64,000 nucleotides of DNA from Microbulbifer elongatus (GTDB lineage Bacteria; Pseudomonadota; Gammaproteobacteria; Pseudomonadales; Cellvibrionaceae). The notes below the pieces were generated by a model. That model had not been told where the DNA came from. It was given only the letters and a program-made list of their open reading frames with translations, and did no database searches. Positions 35,749-45,012 of this stretch are shown here, in pieces. The position numbers and the translations under genes were made by a program. Position 1 is the first letter of the stretch. Every line of letters begins with the position of its first letter. The stretch covers positions 310,001 through 374,000 of the forward strand of contig NZ_JAIVKJ010000002.1 of assembly GCF_020524885.1 (NCBI RefSeq). Direction: 5' to 3'.

Positions 35749-37641
35749 ATGCGCAAGGCGCTCCTGAGCCTGGTGATAGCCTCCGCGATTGCGGGTTGTC
35801 AGCAGGGAGAAGAACCCAACAAGAATACCGAGCAGGCGGCGACGGCCGCTCAGGCAGAAGCGCAGGCGGCCCAGCAGCCCCAGGTGCAGGAAGACCAGCA
35901 GCAGGACGAAACCGCGCGCCTGACCGAGTGGTTCGATGCCAAGTTCGAAGAACAGCTGCAGTTCAGCCCCATCCAGCTCAGCTACCTGGGCCGCAAGGAG
36001 CAGTACAGCAAGATCGACGATATGACCAAGGCCGCCGACGAGCGCGAGCTGGCCTGGAAGAAAGCCACCGTCGAAGAGATGAAAGAACAGTTCGATTACG
36101 ACAAGCTGACCGCCGAGGGCAAAGAGTCCTACGACCTGTGGATCCAGCAGTACGAGCAGTCCAAGGCTAACCAGCCGTTCTGGGATCACAGCTACTTTGC
36201 CAGCGAGCTGGGTGGCCCGGAAGCTCAGTTCCCCACCTTCCTGATCAACCAGCACAAGGTGGATACCGAACAGGATATGCGTGACTACATCACCCGTATC
36301 GGTGGTATCAGCACCGCACTGGGCCAGCTGCTCGAGCGCGCCCAGGGTTCCGCCGACAAGGGAATCCGCCCGCCGCAGTTCGCCTACGATCTGGCGATTG
36401 AGCGCGCACAGAAGGTCACTACCGGCCAGCCCTTCGGTGAGGGCGACGACGCTCCGCTGATGGCGGATGCCAAGAAGAAGATCGCCGCACTGAAAGACGC
36501 CGGCACCATCGACGAGGCGACCGCGAAGGACCTGCAGGCGCAGGCGGCGAAAGCGCTCACCGGCGAAATGAAGCCTTCCTACGATGCTTACATCGCCTGG
36601 CTGAAGGAAGACCGTGCAAACGCGGACAAGGAACCCAGAGGAGTTTCCAATCTGCCGGATGGCGAAAAGTACTACGCCAACCGCCTTGCCCACTACACCA
36701 CCCTGCCGATGACCGCTGACGAAGTGCACCAGCTTGGCCTCGACGAAGTGGCGCGCATTCGTAAGGAAATGGAAGCCATCAAGGACCAGGTTGAGTTTGA
36801 CGGCAACCTGCAGGAATTCTTTACCTACATCCGTACCGACGACAAGTTCTACTACCCGAACACCGATGAGGGACGTAAAGAGTACCTCGAAGAAGTTGAG
36901 GGCTACCTCGCCGATATCGAAGCGAAGCTGCCGGAATACTTCGGTATCCTGCCCAAAGCGAAGCTGGTCGTGAAGCGCGTTGAGCCTTTCCGCGAAGTAC
37001 CCGGTGGCGCTCAGCACTACTCATCTGGCACCCCGGACGGATCGCGCCCGGGTACCTACTATGTGCATATGTCTGACATGAGCGCTCTGTCCATGGCGGA
37101 TATGGAGACTGTGACCTATCACGAGGGCAACCCCGGTCACCACATGCAAATCTCCATCGCCCAGGAGCTGGAAAATATCCCGCAATTCCGTACCCAGGCC
37201 CACTTTACCCCGTACATCGAGGGCTGGGCGCTTTACTCGGAAAAACTCTCCAAGGAGATGGGCCAGTTTAAAGATCCCTACCGCGACTTTGGCCGCCTGA
37301 CGGCGGAAATGTGGCGTGCTATCCGCCTGGTGGTGGATACCGGTATGCACTCCAAAGGCTGGAGCCAGGATCAGGCGGTGGAATACTTCCTGGAAAACTC
37401 TGCAATTCCCGAGGGCGCTGTGCGCTCCGAGGTGCGCCGCTACCTGACCTACCCGGGCCAGGCCACCTCGTACAAAATCGGTATGCTGAAAATCGAAGAG
37501 TTGCGCAGCAAGGCGGAAAAAGAGCTGGGTGACCAGTTCGATATCCGCGCCTTCCACGACACAGTACTGGGTGGCGGTGCGCTGCCACTGCCGCTGCTGG
37601 AGAGACGTGTAAACAATTGGATCGATAGCGTAAAAAGCTAA
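35749..37641 (+). CDS. DUF885 family metallopeptidase-like lipoprotein
   Basis: A 630-residue protein with lipobox ASAIAGC near residue 17 and a Gln/Glu/Ala-rich linker. The DUF885 domain follows, with LPDGEKYYANRLAHYTT, the putative zinc site TYHEGNPGHHMQ at about residue 458, YIEGWALYSEKL, and a C-terminal RYLTYPGQATSYKIG. DUF885 proteins are distant metallopeptidase relatives; a peptidase role in the periplasm is likely. A terminator follows 18 nt after the stop. Confidence 0.9.
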   Translation: MRKALLSLVIASAIAGCQQGEEPNKNTEQAATAAQAEAQAAQQPQVQEDQQQDETARLTEWFDAKFEEQLQFSPIQLSYLGRKEQYSKIDDMTKAADERELAWKKATVEEMKEQFDYDKLTAEGKESYDLWIQQYEQSKANQPFWDHSYFASELGGPEAQFPTFLINQHKVDTEQDMRDYITRIGGISTALGQLLERAQGSADKGIRPPQFAYDLAIERAQKVTTGQPFGEGDDAPLMADAKKKIAALKDAGTIDEATAKDLQAQAAKALTGEMKPSYDAYIAWLKEDRANADKEPRGVSNLPDGEKYYANRLAHYTTLPMTADEVHQLGLDEVARIRKEMEAIKDQVEFDGNLQEFFTYIRTDDKFYYPNTDEGRKEYLEEVEGYLADIEAKLPEYFGILPKAKLVVKRVEPFREVPGGAQHYSSGTPDGSRPGTYYVHMSDMSALSMADMETVTYHEGNPGHHMQISIAQELENIPQFRTQAHFTPYIEGWALYSEKLSKEMGQFKDPYRDFGRLTAEMWRAIRLVVDTGMHSKGWSQDQAVEYFLENSAIPEGAVRSEVRRYLTYPGQATSYKIGMLKIEELRSKAEKELGDQFDIRAFHDTVLGGGALPLPLLERRVNNWIDSVKS

Positions 37642-37658
37642 TCCGACTTGCGTGAAGA

Positions 37659-37688
37659 AATAGCGGGCCTGGCGCCCGCTATTTTTTT
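37659..37688 (+). terminator. Terminator of the DUF885 gene
   Basis: Perfect 10-bp stem AATAGCGGGC (37659-37668) with GCCCGCTATT (37674-37683), loop CTGGC, then a T-run. Confidence 0.9.
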
Positions 37689-37722
37689 GCCTGCAAAAAG
37701 CCAGGTTTTGTATACGCTAGCC

Positions 37723-38130
37723 GCAGAAATTGGATGTCTGAAATCCCGCCGCGGTGAGCCATGAGTGACTATTGGCACCGCAGGCAACAATTAGAAAAAA
37801 TATTGAATCCAGTTACGCCCGATGTCCGTAAACATTTCCACAACGATTCACAAGTCGAATCGAATCATGGTCAGAATGGAACAGGGTGTGTACCGGCGTT
37901 TCTGAAATTTGGGCGAAGAGCCCTAGGTGTCGGCAATGGAAAACCGACAGAAGCGTCTGGAGAAAAGCAGCGCTTCAAAACAGATTGCAGTGGGTGGTCG
38001 CAATCCGGGGTGGAAAAGGGCAGGGACGCCCTCTCCCATTCCCATCTCTCTCGAAGCCGCTTTATCCCCTCTGGGCGGTTCTAGAGTTGGCTCCTTTTTG
38101 CCGCCTTCCCCAAGGTGGCTTTTTCTTTTC
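37723..38130 (+). ncRNA. Candidate structured small RNA (possible CsrA-binding RNA)
   Basis: The 520-bp gap between the DUF885 gene and maeA has a plus-strand promoter-like pair, TTGCCT (37687) and TATACG (37711), 18 bp apart. It ends in a hairpin with a T-rich tail (38100-38130). Between are hairpins: CGATTC/GAATCG (37844-37862), GGGC/GCCC (37911-37923), TGTCGG/CCGACA with loop CAATGGAAAA (37928-37949), GAAGCG/CGCTTC (37950-37976) enclosing TGGAG, and AGGGC/GCCCT with loop AGGGAC (38017-38032). GGA in loops is the hallmark of CsrB/RsmZ RNAs. A 107-codon frame (37761-38084) crosses the region, but its codon use is unlike the neighbours. The RNA ends are inferred. Confidence 0.4.
38100..38130 (+). 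terminator. Plus-strand Rho-independent terminator
   Basis: GCCGCCTT (38100-38107) pairs with AAGGTGGC (38112-38119, one G-U) around CCCC, followed by a T-rich tail TTTTTCTTTT. No annotated plus-strand gene precedes it, which points to an unannotated transcript. Confidence 0.7.
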
Positions 38131-38160
38131 TGGGCCGCGGACCTTAGTAAGAAAAAGGCC

Positions 38161-39840
38161 TCAGAAAGCCCGGCGCCGATAGCGACGGTAGTTGGGCGAC
38201 CAGAAATTTTTCTCGATGTTTTTTTCCAGCTTCTCCTCGGTAATTCCCGGGGCGACGCCATCCTCCTGAGCCTGTTTGCCAACAGCTCTGGCAATCGCCT
38301 TGCCGACCTCGCGGATATCCGACAGCGACGGCAGCAGGGCGCCGGAGCCCTTCTTCACCACTGGTGCATTCTCCGCCAGCGCATTGGACGCAGCCATCAG
38401 CATATTTTCGGTAACGCGGTTGGCGCCGGCAGCGATAACACCGAGGCCGATACCGGGGAAGATGTACACGTTGTTGCACTGGGCAATGGGGTATTTCTTA
38501 CCAGCCAGCTCCACCGGCTCGAACGGACTGCCGGTAGCAACCATGGCTTCGCCACCGGTCCAGGTCAGTACTTCCTCCGGGGTGGCTTCGGCACGGGAGG
38601 TTGGGTTGGACAGGGGCATTACCAGAGGGCGCTTGCAGCCTTTATGCAGCGCTTCGATCACCGGCTGGGTGAACAGGCCGCCCTGGCCGGAGACACCAAT
38701 CAGCATGGTGGGCTTGACCTTGGTGATCAGGTTTTCCAGATCCCACTCCGGTGCCTGTGGATATGTTTCCGGATCCTGCGCCAGCTTTGCCTGGAAGTCA
38801 TGCAGGCCCTTCATGTCACTGGTCACCAGCCCGTAACGGTCGAACATAAAGATCCGCGCCCGGGCCTCGGCCTCACTCAGGCCGTCGTTGATCATTGCCG
38901 CCACCACCTGTTCGGCGATGCCGCAGCCGGCGGAACCGGCACCAACTACCAGTACACGCTGCTTGGACAGCTTTTCGTCTTTTGCCTTGCATGCGGCCAA
39001 CATGGTTCCGAGGGCGACAGAGGCGGTGCCCTGAATGTCGTCGTTGAAGCAGCATACCTTGTCGCGGTAGCGGTTCAGCAGCGGCATGGCGTTGGTCTGG
39101 GCGAAATCCTCGAACTGGATCAGCACCTTCGGCCAGCGGCGTTTTACCGCCGCAATGAACTCCTCGATAAACGCGTCGTACTCCTCCTGGGAAATACGCT
39201 CGTTGCGCCAGCCCATGTACATCGGGTCGTTCAGCAGGGTGCGGTTGTTGGTGCCCACATCCAGGGTGACCGGCAATGTATAGGCGGGGCTGATACCGCC
39301 GCAGGCGGTGTACAGGGACAGCTTGCCGATGGGGATGCCCATGCCGCCGATCCCCTGGTCGCCGAGGCCGAGGATGCGTTCACCATCGGTGACCACAATT
39401 ACCTTTACGTTCTCTTTCGTCGCGCTGCGTAGAATGTCGTCCATATGTTTGCGGTCCGGGTAGGACACAAACAGTCCGCGGTGGTTGCGGTAAATATTGG
39501 AGAACTCCTCACAGGCCGCACCCACGGTAGGGGTGTAGATGATTGGCAGCATCTCTTCGATGTGCTGCTCGATCAGGCGGAAGAACAGGGTCTCGTTGTC
39601 GTCCTGAATGGCGCGCAGGTAGATATGGCGCTCGAGGTCTGTGCGGCACTGCTCGTACTGGTGATAGGCGCGTCTGATCTGCTCGCTGATGGATTCCACA
39701 TTATTCGGCAACAGCCCGATAAGGTTGAACTCGATGCGTTCCTGCAGGGTAAAGGCGCTGCCTTTGTTCAGCAGCGGGATTTCCAGCAGGGATGGGCCGG
39801 CGTGGGGAATGTAAAGGGGGCGCTTATCTTTTTGACTCAT
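38161..39840 (-). CDS. maeA: NAD-dependent malic enzyme, MaeA/SfcA type
   Basis: A 559-residue oxidative decarboxylase of malate. Signature blocks are [61 protein letters not shown] (catalytic Tyr/Lys region), [31 protein letters not shown] and the nucleotide motif [15 protein letters not shown]. Length matches E. coli SfcA (565). This is a different family branch from the 417-residue enzyme at 9.5 kb. Confidence 0.96.
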   Translation of the reverse strand: MSQKDKRPLYIPHAGPSLLEIPLLNKGSAFTLQERIEFNLIGLLPNNVESISEQIRRAYHQYEQCRTDLERHIYLRAIQDDNETLFFRLIEQHIEEMLPIIYTPTVGAACEEFSNIYRNHRGLFVSYPDRKHMDDILRSATKENVKVIVVTDGERILGLGDQGIGGMGIPIGKLSLYTACGGISPAYTLPVTLDVGTNNRTLLNDPMYMGWRNERISQEEYDAFIEEFIAAVKRRWPKVLIQFEDFAQTNAMPLLNRYRDKVCCFNDDIQGTASVALGTMLAACKAKDEKLSKQRVLVVGAGSAGCGIAEQVVAAMINDGLSEAEARARIFMFDRYGLVTSDMKGLHDFQAKLAQDPETYPQAPEWDLENLITKVKPTMLIGVSGQGGLFTQPVIEALHKGCKRPLVMPLSNPTSRAEATPEEVLTWTGGEAMVATGSPFEPVELAGKKYPIAQCNNVYIFPGIGLGVIAAGANRVTENMLMAASNALAENAPVVKKGSGALLPSLSDIREVGKAIARAVGKQAQEDGVAPGITEEKLEKNIEKNFWSPNYRRYRRRAF

Positions 39841-40076
39841 AAATCTTTTCTGGTCGGCAAATGGCCGCTGTTCGAGGGCGGACTGTGAAACTCAGGGTAG
39901 CGGATTTGGCCGCAGATTTTACGCGCACTTGACCAGATATGCCGCATTGGATTGCAAATGCAAACATTTGTCCGGGTTCTGTGCGATTTATGGCAGATGA
40001 TTACTGGATGATGGCGCTGACGGCTGATTAAATCTGCGCTCGCGTTTATTAACATGAGCCAATGAGAGAAAGTGCG

Positions 40077-40466
40077 ATGTTCACTTATCAGGTAGAGCCC
40101 CGCTTCAGCGAGACCGATGCCCTCGGGCATATCAACAACACCGTGGTACCCGTGTGGTTCGAGCAGGGGCGCACTCCCATATTCCAGCTGTTCAACCCGG
40201 ACCTGGCGCTGAATAAATGGAATCTCATCCTTAAGAAAATGGAGGTGGATTTCGTCGCGCAAATCTATCTGTACTCACCGGTGGAGATCCGCACCAGTCT
40301 GAGCGCGGTGGGTAACACCTCGATGACCATTCACCAGGAGGTGTGGCAGAAGGGCCAGCTGGTGGCGCAGGGCGACTGCGTGATGGTGCACTTCGACTAT
40401 GAGCAGCAGACCAAGGCGCCGATTCCGCGGGACGTGAAAGAGAAGCTGCAGCAGCACATCACCTGA
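40077..40466 (+). CDS. Acyl-CoA thioesterase, hotdog fold
   Basis: A 129-residue 4HBT-type thioesterase. The active-site block is RFSETDALGHINNTVVPVWFEQGR, in which Asp is the catalytic residue, followed by WNLILKKMEVDFVAQI. It hydrolyses acyl-CoA thioesters; the exact acyl group is unknown. The start is ATG 40077, which has AGAGAAAG upstream and matches the family start; ATG 40062 is possible. Confidence 0.88.
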   Translation: MFTYQVEPRFSETDALGHINNTVVPVWFEQGRTPIFQLFNPDLALNKWNLILKKMEVDFVAQIYLYSPVEIRTSLSAVGNTSMTIHQEVWQKGQLVAQGDCVMVHFDYEQQTKAPIPRDVKEKLQQHIT

Positions 40467-40468
40467 CA

Positions 40469-40494
40469 CAAAAATGCCGGCTGGTCGCCGGCAT
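40469..40494 (-). terminator. Terminator of the hsp20 gene
   Basis: ATGCCGGC (40474-40481) pairs with GCCGGCAT (40487-40494) around TGGTC. On the minus strand a T-run follows. It lies 20 nt after the hsp20 stop, between convergent genes. Confidence 0.75.
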
Positions 40495-40514
40495 TCGGGT
40501 TGCACAAATTTCGC

Positions 40515-40949
40515 TTAGTGGATCTGGATGCGGTGACTCACCGGCTTTTTCGGTTCCGCTTTGGGAATCGTCAGCGTGAGCACACCGTCCTTGAAGGTGG
40601 CATCAATATCTTCCTCTTTGATGTCCTCGCCGAGGTTAAAGCTGCGGGTGAATTTCCCGTAGCGGCGCTCCTGGCGCAGTACGCGATGCTCCTCATCGCC
40701 CTCTTCCTGGCTTTGCTCGTGTACCTCGGCCTCCAGCGTCAGCACGCCGTTTTCCAGGGTCACATCCAGGTCTTCCTTGCGAATACCGGGCATTTCGGCA
40801 CTGATTTCGTAGCTGTCCTTGCGCTCGTGAACATCCACACGCGGGGAGAAAAAGCCGCTGCGGGATTCACTTCTCGGTTGTCCTGGGTTGAAAAACTGCT
40901 CTACGAAATCGTCGAAATTGAGCATGGTGTCACGGGGTATCAGTTTCAT
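40515..40949 (-). CDS. Hsp20/alpha-crystallin small heat-shock protein
   Basis: A 144-residue small heat-shock chaperone. The alpha-crystallin domain spans about 40-140: SPRVDVHERKDSYEISAEMPGIRKEDLDVTLENGVLTLEAE, then FTRSFNLGEDIKEEDIDATFKDGVLTLTIPK, and a C-terminal I-x-I-like RIQIH tail that aids oligomerisation. ATG 40949 has GGAGGTGA 5 nt upstream. No clear sigma-32 promoter was found by eye. Confidence 0.93.
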   Translation of the reverse strand: MKLIPRDTMLNFDDFVEQFFNPGQPRSESRSGFFSPRVDVHERKDSYEISAEMPGIRKEDLDVTLENGVLTLEAEVHEQSQEEGDEEHRVLRQERRYGKFTRSFNLGEDIKEEDIDATFKDGVLTLTIPKAEPKKPVSHRIQIH

Positions 40950-41096
40950 GACTCTCACCTCCCGAAACGTTGCCGGTAGCTGCGGCAAGCGCCGCAACCA
41001 CCGGGTTTTTCGCGTCTATATAGTAGGGAGAGCGGCGCCGGAGCGGTAGTCGAAGGGAGTGTGGTGAGCGAACCCGGGAGGGCCTTGGGTCACTGC

Positions 41097-42224
41097 CTAG
41101 CCGGCGCTGACCACCTGATTGCGACCGCCGGTTTTGGCGCGGTACATGCGGGAGTCCGCCTCCGCCAGCAACTGGCCGTGGCCGGGCTGCTCGGTACCGG
41201 TACCGCCCTCCGCCACGCCAAAGCTGATGGATATACGTACGTCTTCGGCGTAGCTTTCGCTCAGTGCCTCAACCTTGCTGCGCAGTTTTTCCGCCAGCAC
41301 ACCGCCGCCTTCCACATCGGTGTTGGGCAGCAGGATCAGAAACTCCTCCCCGCCCCAGCGCGCGACGATATCGTCGCCGCGGGTATTTTCGCGCAGGACA
41401 TTGGCCACATCCCGCAGTACGCGGTCGCCAAAGCTGTGTCCGAAGGTATCGTTGATGGCCTTGAAGCTGTCGAGGTCGCCAATCAGCACCGTATAGCGCC
41501 CGGCCAGTTCGCGGTTGCGCCGTTCCAGTTCATTGATCGCCTTGTAGGCCTCGCGGCGGTTGGAAAGCCCCGTGAGGGCGTCGGTACAGGCGTGGTTCTC
41601 CAGTTCCGCGGTCAGTCGATGCAGCATCTGCTGCGTCTGGTGGCGGCTGCTGTCGAGGATTGCGGTGAGGGCGGTGAGCGCGCCGAACACGGCGATAAAA
41701 CGTGCGCGGTGTGCCGTGTCGTACTGCGCCAGCAGGCCGGGGAAATCCGGATAGAACAGAATCAGCGCGGTGGCAGCGCCCACCCCGGCAAGGGTCACCG
41801 TGCCCCATTTGTAGCCGTACAGGTTGATGAACCCGGGTACCAGCATCACCGCCCACATCAAGCCGGTGTTGTTTACTCCACCAGACAGCAGCAAGTAGAA
41901 ATACAGTACCAGCAATAACACACCGACGAGCACCGGCGTTTTGCGGCTGGGTCCGGCCACATTCACACCGATATAGGCCAGCAGGATGACCCCCGCTACC
42001 CCGAACAGGGTGGTGGCAAGAAGCAGGTCTGCGCCCATCAGCGCGATCACACCCATGGCACCGGTAATGGCAAAGGCAAAGATCAGCATATAGCCGGAGG
42101 CCTGGATGCGACGGCGCAGGTCGAGGCCGCGCACCTGGGCTATTGGGTCTGCGCTGCTGGAGCCGTCCGAATTAGGAGTGTCGCGATTTGCCGCGTTTCT
42201 GTTCTGCTGTGCTGCGATTTCCAT
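41097..42224 (-). CDS. Diguanylate cyclase, membrane-bound GGDEF protein
   Basis: A 375-residue c-di-GMP synthase. The N-terminal half holds about seven hydrophobic segments without a recognised sensor name. The GGDEF domain (about 210-372) contains DALTGLSNRREAYKAI, the GDLDSFKAINDTFGHSFGD block, the product-inhibition site RGDD (RxxD) and the active site RWGGEEFLILLPN. All catalytic positions are intact, so it should be active. Confidence 0.94.
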   Translation of the reverse strand: MEIAAQQNRNAANRDTPNSDGSSSADPIAQVRGLDLRRRIQASGYMLIFAFAITGAMGVIALMGADLLLATTLFGVAGVILLAYIGVNVAGPSRKTPVLVGVLLLVLYFYLLLSGGVNNTGLMWAVMLVPGFINLYGYKWGTVTLAGVGAATALILFYPDFPGLLAQYDTAHRARFIAVFGALTALTAILDSSRHQTQQMLHRLTAELENHACTDALTGLSNRREAYKAINELERRNRELAGRYTVLIGDLDSFKAINDTFGHSFGDRVLRDVANVLRENTRGDDIVARWGGEEFLILLPNTDVEGGGVLAEKLRSKVEALSESYAEDVRISISFGVAEGGTGTEQPGHGQLLAEADSRMYRAKTGGRNQVVSAG

Positions 42225-42334
42225 AAGCTCGGTGGTACTTGCCGGCCAGCTCCATCGGCCGATTGATCCTCGCCCCGGCTTCGGGACACCCGCGGGCTAT
42301 AGTAAAGGCGAACGGGATTGGCGCAGAGTGCAGC

Positions 42335-42448
42335 ATGGGACAACTGCTACAGATTTGTGACGACATTCTCACTATCGAGGTGGATGCACGGGAGTGTGCG
42401 CTCCACGAGCACCACCAAGCAGGATACAGGGCTGGACACAGGAGCTGA
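42335..42448 (+). CDS. Possible 37-residue leader peptide before the VIT1-type gene
   Basis: A 37-codon frame ending 4 nt before the transporter start. Its product is rich in possible metal ligands: CDDILTIEVDARECALHEHH. The region shows only a weak AGAG ribosome-binding sequence, so translation is unproven. Position suggests a leader or a small accessory protein; no relative is recognised. Confidence 0.3.
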   Translation: MGQLLQICDDILTIEVDARECALHEHHQAGYRAGHRS

Positions 42449-42452
42449 CACA

Positions 42453-43199
42453 ATGGGCAATACCCGTCGACACCAATTACAGCGCGAACACCACCCGGAC
42501 AATATTGCCCGCCGGTTGGACAAGTCACCGACGCCCAGTCATCTGTCGGATGCGGTGCTCGGCGCCATCGATGGCTGTATCACGACCTTCGCTATTGTAT
42601 CCGGTGCCTTTGGTGCCGGCTTTTCACCTGTCGTGGTACTGGTCATGGGGGTGGCCAACCTGCTGGCTGACGGCGTTAGCATGGCGGTCAGTAACTATGA
42701 AGCGGTCAATGCGCAGAAGTCCGAGGTAGAACTCGCGCGGCGCACCGAAGAGCAACATATTCAGCTGGTGCCGGAGGGGGAGACGGAGGAGATTCGGCAG
42801 ATCTTCGCCCGCAAGGGGTTCAGTGGCGAGAGCCTGGAAAATATCGTTGGCACAGTCACTGCCAACCGCTCGCTGTGGATAGAGACCATGTTGCGAGAAG
42901 AGTACGGCCTGTCCGATATCCCACCGAATCCCGTGGCCTCTGCCTGGTGGACCTTTGTCTCTTTTGTTGCCGTGGGTATGGTGCCGCTGTTGCCGTTCCT
43001 CTTCAGTAAATTATCCATGCCGCGGCAGTTTCTTCTGAGCACCGTGCTGGCCGCGCTGGTGTTTTTTCTGATTGGCCTGGTCAAAGGCTGGGTGCACCGC
43101 AGTTCGCTCATGCGTGCCGGAATGCGCACCTTTGCCCTGGGCATCTTCGCCGCGGCGGTGGCCTACTTTGTTGGCAAACTCCTGGGGGCACTGGTGTAG
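42453..43199 (+). CDS. VIT1/CCC1 family metal transporter
   Basis: A 248-residue membrane protein of the vacuolar-iron-transporter-like family (Fe/Mn export or storage). The first helices carry LSDAVLGAIDGCITTFAIVSGAFGAG and VANLLADGVSMAVSNYEA, followed by a cytosolic Glu-rich domain (EEIRQIFARKGF) that binds metal. Three more helices follow. The start is ATG 42453, because GGAG lies 8 nt upstream; a longer frame is not conserved. Confidence 0.9.
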   Translation: MGNTRRHQLQREHHPDNIARRLDKSPTPSHLSDAVLGAIDGCITTFAIVSGAFGAGFSPVVVLVMGVANLLADGVSMAVSNYEAVNAQKSEVELARRTEEQHIQLVPEGETEEIRQIFARKGFSGESLENIVGTVTANRSLWIETMLREEYGLSDIPPNPVASAWWTFVSFVAVGMVPLLPFLFSKLSMPRQFLLSTVLAALVFFLIGLVKGWVHRSSLMRAGMRTFALGIFAAAVAYFVGKLLGALV

Positions 43200-43272
43200 T
43201 TTTAGGGGTACCTTATGGTGTGATCGGCGAGCGCCAAATGACTTTGCCGGTTTGCCAGCGTCTGTGCGTCTG

Positions 43273-43312
43273 TATACTAGTCGGGGCCATCAGCCCGCGT
43301 GTGCTGATGGCC
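43273..43312 (+). promoter_or_regulatory. -10 element and 5' leader hairpin before the GST gene
   Basis: TATACT at 43273-43278 is a good -10 sequence. Seven bases later a perfect 10-bp hairpin GGCCATCAGC/GCTGATGGCC with loop CCGCGTGT (43285-43312) would lie at the start of the transcript, about 45 nt before the GTG start. No T-run follows, so it is more likely a stabilising leader structure than a terminator. Confidence 0.4.
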
Positions 43313-43355
43313 AGCGAAGACGGTTAAAAAACAAGAGAAACAAGGGATCAGTTAC

Positions 43356-43922
43356 GTGATAAAACTCTTTGGCAGCTTGACCTCACCATTTGTACGCCAT
43401 TGTCGCATCGCGCTGATGCAGTCAGGCCTCGAGTGGGAAATGGTGGAACTGGATATTCACACCAATGAAAATCCCGGTACTCCCACTTTGCGTGTTCCGT
43501 TTCTGGAAGATGGTGACGTGAAGCTCACCGACTCCACCTCCATTGTGAAATATGTGCGCGAAAAATCTGGGGAGACATTTATTCCCGATGCAAAAGACCT
43601 GGATCGATATTGCCTGGCCAACACCCTGCTAGATGCGGCAATCAATCTCTTCCTGTTGGAGCGCAGTGGAATTGATATCGCTGCGAACAAGTACACCCTT
43701 CGACAGCAGAAGCGGATCGAGATGATTCTTTTCGAGCTGAATTCCGCTCCGCTACCGCTAGCCGGCAACCTGAACGATGCCGATTACCGCGTTGCGGTGG
43801 GCGTAGCCTGGGGGCAGTTCCGCAATCGTTTTTCAGTTGATGCACATGACAATCTGCAACGCCTGCTGGCGTTGGCCGTAGACGACCCCTCCTTCGCGGC
43901 CACGGCGCCGCCCTCTGTTTGA
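43356..43922 (+). CDS. Glutathione S-transferase family protein
   Basis: A 188-residue GST. The thioredoxin-fold half starts IKLFGSLTSPFVRHCRIAL, with TLRVPFLEDGD and the glutathione-binding DSTSIVKYV. The all-helical C-terminal half follows. The N-terminal Ser/Phe region resembles small bacterial GSTs used for detoxification. GTG start at 43356. Substrate unknown. Confidence 0.85.
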   Translation: MIKLFGSLTSPFVRHCRIALMQSGLEWEMVELDIHTNENPGTPTLRVPFLEDGDVKLTDSTSIVKYVREKSGETFIPDAKDLDRYCLANTLLDAAINLFLLERSGIDIAANKYTLRQQKRIEMILFELNSAPLPLAGNLNDADYRVAVGVAWGQFRNRFSVDAHDNLQRLLALAVDDPSFAATAPPSV

Positions 43923-44184
43923 ATTTTTCTGCAGTAGTTATCTGACACTTTCACCGATCTCTTTCGCGCGCAAAAATCCGCGCGCAAGGGATTGGTGTGA
44001 GAGTCGAATACTTGGCTCGATTTCGCTGTTACGGTAAAACAGGAAAAGCGGATCAGAGCGGCGCGTAGTTTTTTCAAAAAATTACTAATGCCGCACGATT
44101 CAAAAATCCGCGGCCAAAATCTTTGATCCAGTTTTTATCAGTGCCCGTACTCCACACCACTTATCAAAGTGAATGGAGAACGGC

Positions 44185-44959
44185 ATGTTTACGAAAAATC
44201 ATTTGTGTTGTGTAATTGCTGTCAGCGCATTTTCTTTTGCAGCCCAGGCTGAAGATTTTTATGTGGGCGGTAACCTGGGCTACAGCAATATGGACGACAC
44301 CGCTACCAGCGGTTCGTTTAACAGCGAGTTTGTCACCGGTCCGGGTACCTCAATTCCCGCTGGCGTCGCACTGCCCGCGGGCACTGATGTGGGCTGGGAT
44401 ACCAGTGTCGACAGCGGTACCGCTTACAGCCTGACCCTGGGCTATCAACTGGGTCAGTTGCGCCTGGAGGCCGAGTACGCGCGCTCAAAATGATGTGACC
44501 TCCCACGGCGGTGTAAGTGCGGCCGGTATCGATCTGGGTGCCGAGGATGCGGGAGTGCTGGTGACCGGTGCTCCAGGAAATCTCGGCGTCAGCGTAGCCG
44601 ACCTGGTCGCGGACGGGCGCGGTGAATTCGACACCAGTTACCTGTTTGCCAATCTCTACTACGACTTTGACCTGGGTACCGCACTCAAGCCCTATGTGGG
44701 GGCTGGTATCGGTAGTGCCAGTGTGGATGTAACTTACTCACCGTCGGATGTCGGTATCATCGACGATAGCGACGACGTCTTTGCCTACCAGATCATGGGC
44801 GGCGTGAACTATGACCTTTCTGAACAGGTAACCCTGTTTGGTGGCCTGCGCTGGCGCGAGACCGATGACATTACCGTAAACGCCGATTTGTTCGACGCAC
44901 AGTTTGATGTGGAAATGAGCAGCTTCATTGCGGAAATCGGTACCCGTTTCCGTTTCTGA
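44185..44959 (+). pseudogene. Outer-membrane beta-barrel protein, interrupted by a frameshift
   Basis: An OmpA-like/OmpW-size barrel: signal peptide to FAAQA, then EDFYVGGNLGYSNMDD, and a second half with SYLFANLYYDFDLGTALKPYVGAGIGSA and the terminal Phe of TRFRF. The frame breaks at about 44488, where an A-run of four gives AAA-TGA. Removing one A restores ARS-NDVTSHGG, joining the two halves (44185-44493 and 44489-44959). Either the gene is broken or the read has a homopolymer error. ATG 44185 has GGAG 6 nt upstream. Confidence 0.8.
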
Positions 44960-44980
44960 TGTAAGCGTTGTCACAGACAT

Positions 44981-45012
44981 AAAAAAACGGGCTATCCAGG
45001 CCCGTTTTTTTA
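44981..45012 (+). terminator. Terminator after the barrel protein gene
   Basis: Stem ACGGGC (from 44987) with GCCCGT (to 45005), flanked by seven A and seven T, loop TATCCAG. Confidence 0.88.

Noticed and set aside
37761-38084. A 107-codon plus-strand frame in the DUF885-maeA gap
   Set aside because: Codon use (TTA, ATA, AGA, CGA) is unlike the neighbours, the ribosome site is poor, and the region is better explained by hairpins and a terminator.
37927-39432. A 501-codon plus-strand frame opposite maeA
   Set aside because: Antisense shadow of the malic enzyme; its first part crosses the structured region without any domain.
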